From the NCBI GenBank assembly GCA_947628395.1, contig CANQZP010000006.1, positions 1-29,007 on the forward strand: a stretch of 29,007 nucleotides of DNA, written 5' to 3'. Shown here piece by piece: positions 6,446-14,372 of this stretch. The position numbers were made by a program, and so were the translations under genes. The first letter of the stretch is position 1. The number at the start of each line of letters is the position of its first letter. Origin of the DNA: an uncultured Clostridia bacterium (GTDB lineage: Bacteria > Bacillota > Clostridia > TANB77 > CAG-508). The notes below the pieces were generated by a model. It was not told the DNA's origin and made no database searches. It worked only from the letters and a program-made list of their open reading frames with translations.

Positions 6446-8452
6446 TTATATAATAACTTTTTCTTTTTCCTCTATCATTTTACATATAAGTTCAGCCGAT
6501 TTTTCTACACCCAAAGTATCACTATTTATACATATATCATAATTTTCATGATTAGCCCATTCTTTTTCAGTATAATATTTATAATGATTTGCTCTTAATT
6601 TATTTATTCTATTTATCTCTTTTTTAGCTTTATCTTTACTTAAACCATAAATTTCTGTAGTTCTCTTAATCTTATCCTCCATATCACTATATATAAATAC
6701 TTTTATTACATCATCTCTATCTTTTAAAATAAAGTCTGCACATCTACCTATAATAACACAAGATTCTTTATCAGCAATTTGTTTTATAAGTTCTGATTCC
6801 TTTAAAAATAATTCATCAGAATTATTAAGTCCAGCATAATATCCATTATTTAGCAATGATAAAGCATCTCTTTTTTGTTCATTGCTTTCTATGTATGCTT
6901 CTGATAATCCAGTTTCTTTAGCAAGTTTAATTATAAAATCTTTATCATATAATTTAATACCTAAAATATCTGCTATCAATCTTCCAATATATCTACCACC
7001 TGAACCATATTCTCTAGATACAGTAATAACAACATGTTTAGAAAGTTTATTATCAGTAGATGTATCATCAATTAGAGCTTGACTTGAAACTGTAGATTTT
7101 CCTAAATGTTTTAATTCTACAAAAATCAAAGTAATCGAAATTAAAAACGCAAGTCCATCTGCAACTGGTCCAGCAAATAATACTCCATGAATTCCAAATA
7201 ATTTTCCAAGAATAATCATTGCAGGTATTAAAAATAATATTTGTCTTGATAATGATAAAATTGCACTCCTAATACTCTTTCCGATTGCTTGGAAGAAAAT
7301 TCCTGATGGTATTTGAATTCCATTACAAATACAAAGCATTAAATAAGTTCTAAAAGCTAAACAAGCAAATTCAATATATTCCTTTTCACTACTACTTCCA
7401 AATAAAGAAATTAATTTATCTGGTATAGTCTGGAATAATATAAATGCTATTGTACTAATAACAAGACTTGTAGCTAGTACAATCTTAAGTGTTTTCTTTA
7501 CTCTGTCATATTTTCCTGCTCCATAGTTATATCCGAGTATTGGCTGAGCTCCAACAGCAATTCCTATAATTATACTATTTAAAATTTGACTTATTTTCAT
7601 TACTATACCTAATACTGTAATAGGTATTTCTGAACCGAAACTAGAATTTGCACCATACTCAGCTAATAAATTATTTTCAGTTGCAACAACAAAAACAAAA
7701 CTCATTTGAGTAATAAAGCTACTAATACCTAAAACTGTAACTTTTCTACTTGTAGTTGCATTAAGTTTTAATTTATCTTTAGTAATTGTAACTGACTTTA
7801 ATTTTTTTATGTATAAAATATTTAAAAAGAAAGTAACAAATTGACTGATAATAGTAGCAATAGCTGCTCCTTGTACTCCCATTTTAAAAACAAAAATAAA
7901 AATTGGATCTAATATTACATTTAAAATTGCACCTGCAACCATTGAAGTCATAGAATATTTAGGACTACCATCAGCTCTTATAATAGAATTTAAGGTAGTT
8001 CCTATCATCATAAATGGTATTCCTATAGCTATAACATATCCATAACTTAAAGCATAACTTTTAAGTGCATCAGTACATCCAAATATATTTAATATTTGTG
8101 GCAAAAAAATTAAGGTACCTAAAGCTAATAAAATAGCAACTATTGTTGATAAAATAATTCCTGTTATAACACCATTTCCCGCTTCTTCTTTCTTTTTTTC
8201 TCCTAATTTTAAACTTAAATAACTTGAAGCTCCATCTCCAAACATTAATGAGAAAGCTAGTGCTATCATTGTAATTGGGAATACTACATTAGTAGCACCA
8301 TTACCTAAATAACCTACTCCCCATCCAATAAATACTTGGTCAACTATATTATATAATGAATTTACTAATAATGATATAATACATGGTATTGAAAATTTTC
8401 TAATTAGTTTTCCTATTTTTTCTTTTCCTAGTATGTTTTCTTCGTTTTCCAC
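6446..8452 (-). CDS. MATE efflux transporter fused to cytidylate-kinase-like domain
   Basis: A 668-residue two-part protein. Residues about 1-450 form a 12-helix MATE-family Na+/H+ drug antiporter (IPCIISLLVNSLYNIVDQVF and IGIAVGAQPILGYNYGAG are typical). After a short linker (STVSSQALIDDTSTDN), residues about 470-668 form a cytosolic P-loop domain of the cytidylate-kinase-like family: VITVSREYGSGGRYIGRLIA, LYDKDFI, VIIGRCADFIL and the LID-like RINKLRANHYKYYT. The start is GTG at 8452 with an AGGAGA site placed rather far upstream (about 13 bases). The gene lies 20 bases after pgsA. The CLK substrate is unknown; the fusion suggests nucleotide-linked control of transport, which is inference. 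Confidence 0.9.
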   Translation of the reverse strand: MENEENILGKEKIGKLIRKFSIPCIISLLVNSLYNIVDQVFIGWGVGYLGNGATNVVFPITMIALAFSLMFGDGASSYLSLKLGEKKKEEAGNGVITGIILSTIVAILLALGTLIFLPQILNIFGCTDALKSYALSYGYVIAIGIPFMMIGTTLNSIIRADGSPKYSMTSMVAGAILNVILDPIFIFVFKMGVQGAAIATIISQFVTFFLNILYIKKLKSVTITKDKLKLNATTSRKVTVLGISSFITQMSFVFVVATENNLLAEYGANSSFGSEIPITVLGIVMKISQILNSIIIGIAVGAQPILGYNYGAGKYDRVKKTLKIVLATSLVISTIAFILFQTIPDKLISLFGSSSEKEYIEFACLAFRTYLMLCICNGIQIPSGIFFQAIGKSIRSAILSLSRQILFLIPAMIILGKLFGIHGVLFAGPVADGLAFLISITLIFVELKHLGKSTVSSQALIDDTSTDNKLSKHVVITVSREYGSGGRYIGRLIADILGIKLYDKDFIIKLAKETGLSEAYIESNEQKRDALSLLNNGYYAGLNNSDELFLKESELIKQIADKESCVIIGRCADFILKDRDDVIKVFIYSDMEDKIKRTTEIYGLSKDKAKKEINRINKLRANHYKYYTEKEWANHENYDICINSDTLGVEKSAELICKMIEEKEKVII

Positions 8453-8471
8453 TTTAACTTATTCTCTCCTT

Positions 8472-9071
8472 CTAAATTGTATTTGTATAAAACTGTGTAC
8501 TAAAAAGTACATATTCTAAATCCTTTAAATTTTTAATCTTAATCTTCTGTTCTTTTTTAACCGATTTTTGATTTCTTAAATTTTGTATATAACCTATATT
8601 TACAAAGATTTGCATTATAAATGTAATTATACTACTTATGGTTACCACATTAGCACTAATAATATCAAAACTATTTAAATATGCTAATAAAATTGTTACA
8701 GATAATAACCACATTTTTATTTTTCCCTGTAAACTCGAACTAACTTTTTTGCCTTGAATAGTTCCTAAAACATTTATACATGAAATTATTATTTCACCAA
8801 TTAAAACCATAGAAAGCATATTTACAGGATGTTTTATCAATAATAAGATAAGTATTATTGTCAAAATTTTATCTGCTACTGTATCCATTAAAGAACCATA
8901 TAAAGTTTGAACTTTAAATTTCCTTGCTAAAAATCCATCTACCCAATCTGTTAAAAATAGAACTAAAATATTAATAAAAAATGCTGTATCTGAAACATTA
9001 AATTTTAAGATTGGTAGAAATAAAGCATATAAAAATCTTAATGTTGTAATTACATTAACAAATACCTTCAT
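8472..9071 (-). CDS. CDP-alcohol phosphatidyltransferase (PgsA-like)
   Basis: An integral membrane enzyme of 199 residues that transfers a phosphatidyl group from CDP-diacylglycerol to an alcohol. The family motif is complete at residues 42-67: DWVDGFLAR, then G59, D63 and D67 (DxxDGxxAR...GxxxDxxxD). About five to six hydrophobic helices are visible. Length and motif fit phosphatidylglycerophosphate synthase, but the acceptor (glycerol phosphate, inositol phosphate or serine) cannot be settled from sequence. The C-terminus (LKDLEYVLFSTQFYTNTI) extends past the last helix. Good AGAGG site; co-operonic with DUF4186 and the MATE fusion. Confidence 0.88.
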   Translation of the reverse strand: MKVFVNVITTLRFLYALFLPILKFNVSDTAFFINILVLFLTDWVDGFLARKFKVQTLYGSLMDTVADKILTIILILLLIKHPVNMLSMVLIGEIIISCINVLGTIQGKKVSSSLQGKIKMWLLSVTILLAYLNSFDIISANVVTISSIITFIMQIFVNIGYIQNLRNQKSVKKEQKIKIKNLKDLEYVLFSTQFYTNTI

Positions 9072-9086
9072 AATTTTTTCCTCTTT

Positions 9087-9431
9087 CTATTTCATTTCTG
9101 TTTCTATCCACTCTATTATTAAATCAACTATATAATCTTTTTCATTTTCTTCTAACTTTTTTCCAGCCTTTATTTTATGCCACTTATATAAACATTGTCT
9201 ACAACATGTTGCAGTTGCATGTTGAGCTATGAAAACAGGATGACCTCTCATAGGAGTCTGTTTTCCATCATTTTCAATTACCGCTGGAGCTAATCTTTTT
9301 TCTATAAAATCATAAGCATGTTTTCTAATTGTTTCCATACCTTTATCTAATACATATTTTTTGTCTTTTTCTTTTAAATGAAAACTACTTCTAAATTTTG
9401 ATTTTGACAAAGAATATAATATATTATTCAT
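9087..9431 (-). CDS. DUF4186 family protein
   Basis: A 114-residue protein matching the DUF4186 pattern as I know it: SKFRSSFHL near the start, then KHAYDFIEKRLAPA, NDGKQTPMRGHPVFIAQHAT, and CCRQCLYKWHKI followed by a final helix IVDLIIEWIE. The paired CC..C and multiple histidines suggest a metal site. No function is established. It starts three bases after the rsmB-like stop with a weak AGGT site, so translation is probably coupled. Confidence 0.88.
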   Translation of the reverse strand: MNNILYSLSKSKFRSSFHLKEKDKKYVLDKGMETIRKHAYDFIEKRLAPAVIENDGKQTPMRGHPVFIAQHATATCCRQCLYKWHKIKAGKKLEENEKDYIVDLIIEWIETEMK

Positions 9432-9434
9432 ATT

Positions 9435-10334
9435 TTACCTAATCTTTCTTAATTTTACAACAAAAAAACCTTCATAATATTCATCTGGTCTTACTAATAA
9501 TGAACCATCAATTTTTGTTGGCAATTTTGGAATCTCCTCAAAATTTTGTAAATCAATCGGAATAACTTCCACATTATTTTTTTCTAAAACTTTATTTATA
9601 ATATCCTCATTTTCTTCTTGAAGTATAGAACATGTAGAATAAACTAACTCATTTCCTTTTTTCAATAACTTTATAGCTTTATTCAATAATTCCAATTGCA
9701 CTCTTGAAGATCTTTTTACTAAATCTAAATTAAAATATTTTTCTATATTTTCACTCAAATCAATTGTACCACTTCCGCTACAAGGTGCATCCAACAATAT
9801 TTTATCAAAAGAAAACATCTCATCTAAATTTCGCGAATCTACTCCCATTATATATGTATTTTTTACACCCTGCTTTTCAATATTATATTTTAATCTCTCG
9901 GCTCTAATTTTATTTTTTTCACAAGCAGTTATAAAACAACTATTATTTGTCATTGCTGCAATCTGAGTTGTCTTACTTCCAGGAGCTGCTGCCATATCTA
10001 ATATATTTTCTTTTGATTTAGGATTTAAAACAATAGGAGGAATCATAGAAGATAAACTTTGAAAATATATCTCTCCATTTCTATATATCTCCATATTCTC
10101 TATTTCTTTTTTTGCTAAACTATCTGGTATCACAAATGCATTTTCATTCCAAGATACCCTTTTATATTCTATTTTTTTATCACCTAATATCTTTTCAATA
10201 TTTTCATAATTACTCTTTAAAGTATTTACCCTAAAACTTAAAACTTTTCTTTTTGATAATCCATCTATTATTAATTCTGCTTTTTCTCCATACTGCTCTA
10301 CTAATAAATGCTTAAAAAACTCTGGTACAATCAT
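9435..10334 (-). CDS. RsmB/RsmF-type rRNA or tRNA (cytosine-C5)-methyltransferase
   Basis: A SAM-dependent RNA m5C methyltransferase of the NOL1/NOP2/Sun family, 299 residues. SAM site ILDMAAAPGSKTTQIA (from residue 111), motif IV LLDAPCSGSGT with Cys185, and motif VI YSTCSILQEENE with Cys235, the two cysteines of the catalytic cycle. VLSFRVNTLK is the family's N-terminal motif. It is short and lacks the C-terminal PUA-like RNA-binding domain of RsmF, so rRNA versus tRNA target is open. First gene of the 10.3-5.4 kb operon, with site AGAGGAAGG and a clear promoter upstream. Confidence 0.92.
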   Translation of the reverse strand: MIVPEFFKHLLVEQYGEKAELIIDGLSKRKVLSFRVNTLKSNYENIEKILGDKKIEYKRVSWNENAFVIPDSLAKKEIENMEIYRNGEIYFQSLSSMIPPIVLNPKSKENILDMAAAPGSKTTQIAAMTNNSCFITACEKNKIRAERLKYNIEKQGVKNTYIMGVDSRNLDEMFSFDKILLDAPCSGSGTIDLSENIEKYFNLDLVKRSSRVQLELLNKAIKLLKKGNELVYSTCSILQEENEDIINKVLEKNNVEVIPIDLQNFEEIPKLPTKIDGSLLVRPDEYYEGFFVVKLRKIR

Positions 10335-10354
10335 AATCTTTCCTTCCTCTAGTA

Positions 10355-10383
10355 ATTATAAGACAAAATTTGAATTATTACAA
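10355..10383 (-). promoter_or_regulatory. promoter of the rsmB-DUF4186-pgsA-MATE operon
   Basis: Minus-strand -35 TTGTAA (10383-10378), exact 17-bp spacer, -10 TATAAT (10360-10355), about 20 bases before the start codon. Recognised by pattern only. Confidence 0.6.
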
Positions 10384-10398
10384 TAGAAAAAAGAGAAA

Positions 10399-10477
10399 TT
10401 TCAGACAGAGGGGACGGAGTTATTTGTCTAAGAATTTTCAATTCTTAGACAAATAACTCCGTCCCCTCTGTCTGAAA
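10399..10477. repeat. perfect 38-bp inverted repeat with GGGGACGG core
   Basis: Arms 10399-10436 and 10440-10477 are exact reverse complements, separated by three bases (TTC). Each arm carries CAGACAGAGGGGACGGAG and an ATTTGTCTAAGAATT tip. A further TGTCTGAAAAA at 10490-10500 repeats the end of the arm, suggesting an array remnant. It sits between the surface protein stop and the rsmB promoter and could terminate the former. Perfect pairing over 38 bp is more than a terminator needs and suggests a young mobile or REP-type element. Confidence 0.9.
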
Positions 10478-10525
10478 AATTCGTCTCCATGTCTGAAAAA
10501 TATAATTTTTCTTTTAGAAAAAAAA

Positions 10526-11422
10526 TTATTTACTATACTTCTTCATAACCACTAAACCAACTATAGATAAAAGCATACCTAAAGCAATAGACTTTTCTAA
10601 ATTAATAAAAGTACCAGTCTTAGGAGTAGTATCCTTTACCTCCTCTGGAATAGGCTCTGGTGTAACTTCTGGAGTAGGCTCAGGAGTAGGTACTACTGGA
10701 GCCTTAACTGTAAGTTCTCTATCATCATCTATTATTGTCTCAGCTAATATAACCTCTTCACCAGTTATTCTATCTACTAAAGTTCCATCTCCAATCATTG
10801 ATTGTAATTTTTCTAAATCAATTTCAGATAAACCTTCTTGTAAAGTCTTATCCTTTAATAAAGTAAATTTAACCCCATCAACATCTACTGTTACCATTCT
10901 ATCATCTGTTTTAAGTTTAACATCTGTTGGATCAATCTTAATAATAACAGTTAAAAATACTTCATCATCCTTTTTATATACTAATGTTGCATGAGTAAAT
11001 TCTTCTGTCTTTCCTTCTATAGTATTTTCTGTAATTCCTATCCAATAACTACAAACATTTCCGCCAGGCTCATCTGGATTAAAAGTACCTGTAGCCTTAT
11101 TTCCTCCAATATCTCTTTCTACTGTTACTTCACTTGCAGTTACACCTGAAGGAAGAGTAACTTTGTAACCAATCCACCATCCACTAGCAGGTCTAGTTAC
11201 ATCTGGTGAACCTGTAGGGTCATCTTTATCATACCAAGTAAGCTCATTTAATTGAGCAGATGTATAAGTTAAAGTTACTGTTTTATCTCCATCAGTTTTT
11301 GTTTCATTATTAGCTGCTGTAAGTTGCTGAACAGTTCCTGCATCTATAGCCATTACAGAAGTTATTAATGCAAAAATTATACTAAAAAAAACTAAAATTG
11401 ATACTATTCTCTTTTTCATCAT
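10526..11422 (-). CDS. secreted, sortase-anchored surface protein (TPKTG)
   Basis: A 298-residue exported protein. Signal peptide MMKKRIVSILVFFSIIFALI with a likely cleavage after VMA. The body is predicted beta-rich, with many T, V, D and G and a single WWIGYK segment; I do not recognise its domain. Near the end is a linker of P-T-P-E repeats (PTPEPTPEVTPEPIPEE), then TPKTG, a hydrophobic helix (IALGMLLSIVGLVV) and basic tail MKKYSK: a complete sortase cell-wall sorting signal with T instead of L in the first position. The first of two adjacent ATGs is used; ribosome binding site AAAGGA. It is transcribed alone. Confidence 0.85.
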   Translation of the reverse strand: MMKKRIVSILVFFSIIFALITSVMAIDAGTVQQLTAANNETKTDGDKTVTLTYTSAQLNELTWYDKDDPTGSPDVTRPASGWWIGYKVTLPSGVTASEVTVERDIGGNKATGTFNPDEPGGNVCSYWIGITENTIEGKTEEFTHATLVYKKDDEVFLTVIIKIDPTDVKLKTDDRMVTVDVDGVKFTLLKDKTLQEGLSEIDLEKLQSMIGDGTLVDRITGEEVILAETIIDDDRELTVKAPVVPTPEPTPEVTPEPIPEEVKDTTPKTGTFINLEKSIALGMLLSIVGLVVMKKYSK

Positions 11423-11453
11423 TTTTACAAAATTCCTTTCCTAAATTTTTATA

Positions 11454-11482
11454 TATTTACATATATACTTTTATGATGCCAA
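11454..11482 (-). promoter_or_regulatory. putative promoter of the surface protein gene
   Basis: Minus-strand -35 TTGGCA (11482-11477), 17-bp spacer and -10 TAAATA (11459-11454), about 31 bases upstream of the start codon. A moderate match only; nearby TATATA runs offer alternatives. Confidence 0.4.
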
Positions 11483-11523
11483 TTTTTCTAAATTTAACAC
11501 TTGAAATTTTCGGAAATTTTGAC

Positions 11524-11550
11524 AAAAAAAGAGAAGCTTTTTTTAGCTTC
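11524..11550 (-). terminator. Rho-independent terminator of the adenylyltransferase gene
   Basis: Arms GAAGCT/AGCTTC (hairpin at 11533-11550), followed on the minus strand by a run of seven T (complement of 11524-11530). It starts nine bases after the stop at 11559. Confidence 0.75.
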
Positions 11551-11558
11551 CTTTATAT

Positions 11559-12038
11559 TCATTTCATTTTTTCATATTTTTTTAAATCATCATACACCAT
11601 TTTTTCCATCCACATCATATTTTGATCTACATTACTTCTTATAGTAGTAGCATTAACTGCTACTAACTCTCTCTTATTATCTATTCTTCTATCTACTATA
11701 TTAAGATATTCTGCTACACACCTTCCATATTCTTCACTACTATAAAAATGAGTTGGCTTTATATCTTTAATAATTTTACTTAGATACTCCATCTGAATAT
11801 TTACACTTTCTTCATCTAAGCCATATTTATCTGGTGGATTTAAAGCATATCGTATTTCAATTTCAGGATACAAACTTTTTATCCAATTAGCCCTTACTTC
11901 TAATGGTACAGAAGTAATATTTGTTTCATATATTATAACTATAAATTTATCCATTTCTTTTAAAGCTGTTTCTAATAATAACTGATGTCCTTTATGTAAA
12001 GGAGCAAATTTTCCAATTGTAAATCCTATTTTTTCCAT
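11559..12038 (-). CDS. NadR-like nicotinamide-nucleotide adenylyltransferase
   Basis: A nucleotidyltransferase-fold enzyme of 159 residues, likely converting NMN (or a related nucleotide) and ATP to the dinucleotide. MEKIGFTIGKFAPLHKGHQ carries the HxGH ATP-binding motif, and VNATTIRSN near the C-terminus is the TxxIR-like second motif, as in the NadR NMNAT domain. The N-terminal repressor and C-terminal ribosylnicotinamide kinase domains of full NadR are absent. Start 12038 is chosen because AAAGGA precedes it and an upstream in-frame ATG at 12077 lies inside the MITE. Standing alone, its exact substrate is uncertain. Confidence 0.75.
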   Translation of the reverse strand: MEKIGFTIGKFAPLHKGHQLLLETALKEMDKFIVIIYETNITSVPLEVRANWIKSLYPEIEIRYALNPPDKYGLDEESVNIQMEYLSKIIKDIKPTHFYSSEEYGRCVAEYLNIVDRRIDNKRELVAVNATTIRSNVDQNMMWMEKMVYDDLKKYEKMK

Positions 12039-12075
12039 TACTACATTTCCTTTATACATTTCTATATTTCTATGC

Positions 12076-12352
12076 AATGTCTATTTAAGTTTTAAAAAAT
12101 ATCTTTAATTTATCAAAGCTAGTATAATAATTGATTTTATCAATAGCTTTGCTGTCGCAACTTTCAGATTAAAAGGTATTTCGTAGGGGCGATTATCAAT
12201 CGCCCGTTCTTCGAAGAAAATGCGAAATACAAAAAAATCTGTAAGTTGCTTCAATCGCACTCGCTTCGCTCGTTTGGTCTGCTTAAGCAACTATTTAAAA
12301 ATCAATTATTATACAGCTTTTAGAATATGGTTTCTTAACTTAAATAGACATT
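12076..12352. mobile_element. MITE-like nested palindromic element, copy 2
   Basis: A 277-bp element bounded by perfect 16-bp terminal inverted repeats AATGTCTATTTAAGTT (12076-12091) and its complement (12337-12352). Inner arms 12115-12138 and 12298-12320 pair. GCAACTT/AAGTTGC and GTATTTCG/CGAAATAC pair further in, and the tip bears the GTAG hairpin (12183-12205) and TTCTTC-GAAGAA. Short reading frames within it (for example 12105-12290) are by-products. It separates thioredoxin from the adenylyltransferase. No obvious target duplication. Confidence 0.85.
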
Positions 12353-12362
12353 ACCTGCCATA

Positions 12363-12680
12363 TTATAATATTTTCTCAATTTGCTCCAGCAACAACTTCT
12401 CATCTGGCACAGCCTCAATCTCAGCAACCATCTCTCCATTCCTAAAAGCCAATAAAGTAGGAACAAACTCTATAGTATACTCAACAGCAAGCTCATCATT
12501 TTCATCAATATCAACCTTAACTATATCAAAATCATCTCTTTCTTCAGCAATTTTTTCTAAAACAGGAGATAAATTTTGACAAGGTGTGCACCATGTAGCA
12601 AAAAAATCAACAATAACTAACTTATCCTTCTTTTTTATTACTTCCAAATCAAATTCTTCACTATTTACATGTTTAATCAT
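12363..12680 (-). CDS. trxA: thioredoxin
   Basis: A 105-residue single-domain thioredoxin that reduces protein disulfides with electrons from thioredoxin reductase. The redox motif is FFATWCTPC at residues 26-34, with T replacing the usual G of CGPC, which may shift redox potential. The cis-proline is in EFVPTLL, and KVDIDEN is the conserved central strand. ATG 12680 is chosen because AAAGGAGA lies seven bases upstream and no family member has the longer 19-residue extension that a start at 12737 would add. Last gene of the pyk-BI-1-patatin-trx set, ten bases before the MITE. Confidence 0.93.
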   Translation of the reverse strand: MIKHVNSEEFDLEVIKKKDKLVIVDFFATWCTPCQNLSPVLEKIAEERDDFDIVKVDIDENDELAVEYTIEFVPTLLAFRNGEMVAEIEAVPDEKLLLEQIEKIL

Positions 12681-12724
12681 AATTAACTCTCCTTTTGATA
12701 CTATCTTTACCACTTTTTTTAAAT

Positions 12725-13582
12725 TTAATTCATACAAAAATCTTTTAATTTTTTCATTTGCCTTTTAGCTTGATAATACCCTTCTTTATAAATTTCATCA
12801 ATTTTATCAGTATCTAGTAATGACACATTTTCTAATTTTATTTTTAGTAAATAATCTGCTCCTTCTAGCTCATAATCAGAAAGTTCTTCACAAATAAGAT
12901 CTAAAGAACGACTTGCAATTTCAACAACATTATTACAACATTTCTTTTTAGTTGTCTCAAAAATAATACTTAAAACTTTATCTGCTCCAATTCTCTTCGT
13001 TTCTTTCCAAGGAACATTTTCCTTTATACCACCATCAATCAATTTAGTATTCTCATAATCACATGGAGCAAATACTAATGGATAACTACAACTTGCCCTC
13101 ACTATTTTTCCAATATCTCCTTTAGGTATATATCTAATTTTACCATTTTCTATATCAATTTTATCTGAATTAAAAACTAGAAGTTCACCAGAATAAATAT
13201 CAACAGTCGGTATTATTAAGTGCTTTTCGATTTGTTCTATATCAGTAATATCCCTCATTTTGCAAGATTTATTAACTATTTTTTCAATTCTATTTCCACT
13301 ATTTAATCCATCTATAATTAATTCTCTTCTAAAAATTACACCTAAAATCAATTTTAATATTTTTAAGAATTCAATATTTTTTACTTTTTTTCCATAAGTT
13401 TTAAATAATTCTAACATTTCATCTGAAGTATATCCTATTGAATATAACACAGCAACAATACTTCCACTAGAAGTTCCAGATACATATTCAAAATCTATAC
13501 CTTCTTCTTCAAGAGCTTTTATAACACCTATATGAGCAGCACCCTTCACTCCTCCACCAGACAAACATAAACCTAATTTCAT
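12725..13582 (-). CDS. patatin-like phospholipase (RssA/YlbK type)
   Basis: A serine acyl hydrolase, 285 residues. Oxyanion loop SGGGVKG (residues 8-14), nucleophile Ser38 in GTSSG, and the dyad Asp183 in LIDGG, so all catalytic elements are present. ASCSYPLVFAP is a family motif. No signal peptide; probably acts on membrane lipids from the cytosol. ATG 13582 (MKLGLCLSGGG) is preferred over the in-frame GTG at 13591. Its ribosome binding site AGGTGA lies inside the 3' arm of a 14-bp hairpin, implying occlusion or read-through control. It follows the BI-1 gene by 60 bases. Confidence 0.9.
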   Translation of the reverse strand: MKLGLCLSGGGVKGAAHIGVIKALEEEGIDFEYVSGTSSGSIVAVLYSIGYTSDEMLELFKTYGKKVKNIEFLKILKLILGVIFRRELIIDGLNSGNRIEKIVNKSCKMRDITDIEQIEKHLIIPTVDIYSGELLVFNSDKIDIENGKIRYIPKGDIGKIVRASCSYPLVFAPCDYENTKLIDGGIKENVPWKETKRIGADKVLSIIFETTKKKCCNNVVEIASRSLDLICEELSDYELEGADYLLKIKLENVSLLDTDKIDEIYKEGYYQAKRQMKKLKDFCMN

Positions 13583-13621
13583 AAAAATCACCTATTCTAA
13601 TTTATTCAGAATAGGTGATTT
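13583..13621 (-). promoter_or_regulatory. hairpin occluding the patatin ribosome binding site
   Basis: Perfect 14-bp arms AAATCACCTATTCT (13585-13598) and its complement (13608-13621), nine-base loop. On the minus strand the 3' arm contains AGGTGA, then TTTTT (13587-13583) and the ATG. It therefore looks both like a terminator for the BI-1 transcript and like a lid over the patatin start. Confidence 0.7.
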
Positions 13622-13642
13622 AAGTTAAATATTATTTTTAGT

Positions 13643-14324
13643 TTAATCTCTTGAATTGCCAAAAAGGCTTAATATTCTTATAAATATGTTAATAAAATCT
13701 AAATATAATTGTAAAGCACCATAAATTGCAACTCTATCTCCTTCAATTTCACCAGAACTTGATAACTCTTTTAAGACTTTCATATCATAAGCTGTATATC
13801 CACAGAATATTGCAAGTATTAACCAATCTAATCCAATTTCCATCATACTGCTACCTATGAATATATTGACTACAGATAATATTAATCCTACTATTAATCC
13901 AACAAATAATATATTTCCTAATTTTGAAATATCTCTTTGAGTCTTATATCCTATAATAGCCAAAGTGCCAAATAAAGCAGCTGTTGCTAAAAACGCATAT
14001 CCTATAGAACCTAAATCATATACATAAAATATTGATGAAAGAGTTAATCCGTTAATCATTGAATATATAAAAAATATTGCTGTTACAATTGTTGGAGAAC
14101 ATCTTTTAAGAGTAGCACTAAAAACTAATACTAATAAAACCTCTACAATAGCTAAAATAGGCCATGCAGCTATTACATTTACAAATATGTCTGAATTATA
14201 AGTTACAAATGCTACAATTGCAGTTGAAATTAATCCTAAAAACATCCATAAAAATGTTTTTGACAATACTTGATTAAAGCCGAACTCTAGTCTCAGTATA
14301 ATTGTTTCCTTCAAACTCCATCAT
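13643..14324 (-). CDS. Bax inhibitor-1 family membrane protein (YccA/YbhL type), probable frameshift near start
   Basis: A seven-helix integral membrane protein of the BI-1/TMBIM family, which in bacteria includes the pH-sensitive calcium leak channel BsYetJ. Family features: LSKTFLWMFLGLISTAIVAF, an acidic C-terminal pair of helices (GYTAYDMKVLKELSSS and GALQLYLDFINIFIRILSLFG). The ideal ribosome binding site TAAGGAGGAA serves ATG 14324, but that frame reads MMEFEGNNYTETRVRL and stops at 14274; the main frame can only start at TTG 14314, with no well-placed site. One extra base near GTTCGG would explain it. It could be a sequence error, a mutation or a real TTG start. Weak -10 TATAAT at 14350-14345. 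Confidence 0.82.
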
Positions 14325-14372
14325 TTTTATTTCCTCCTTATTTAATTATATTTAGTTTTTTAAATTTATTAA

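Noticed and set aside
12105..12290. Minus-strand reading frame of about 61 codons inside MITE copy 2
   Set aside because: It lies wholly in the palindromic element, has no ribosome binding site, and similar frames in the other copies have different, unrelated sequences.
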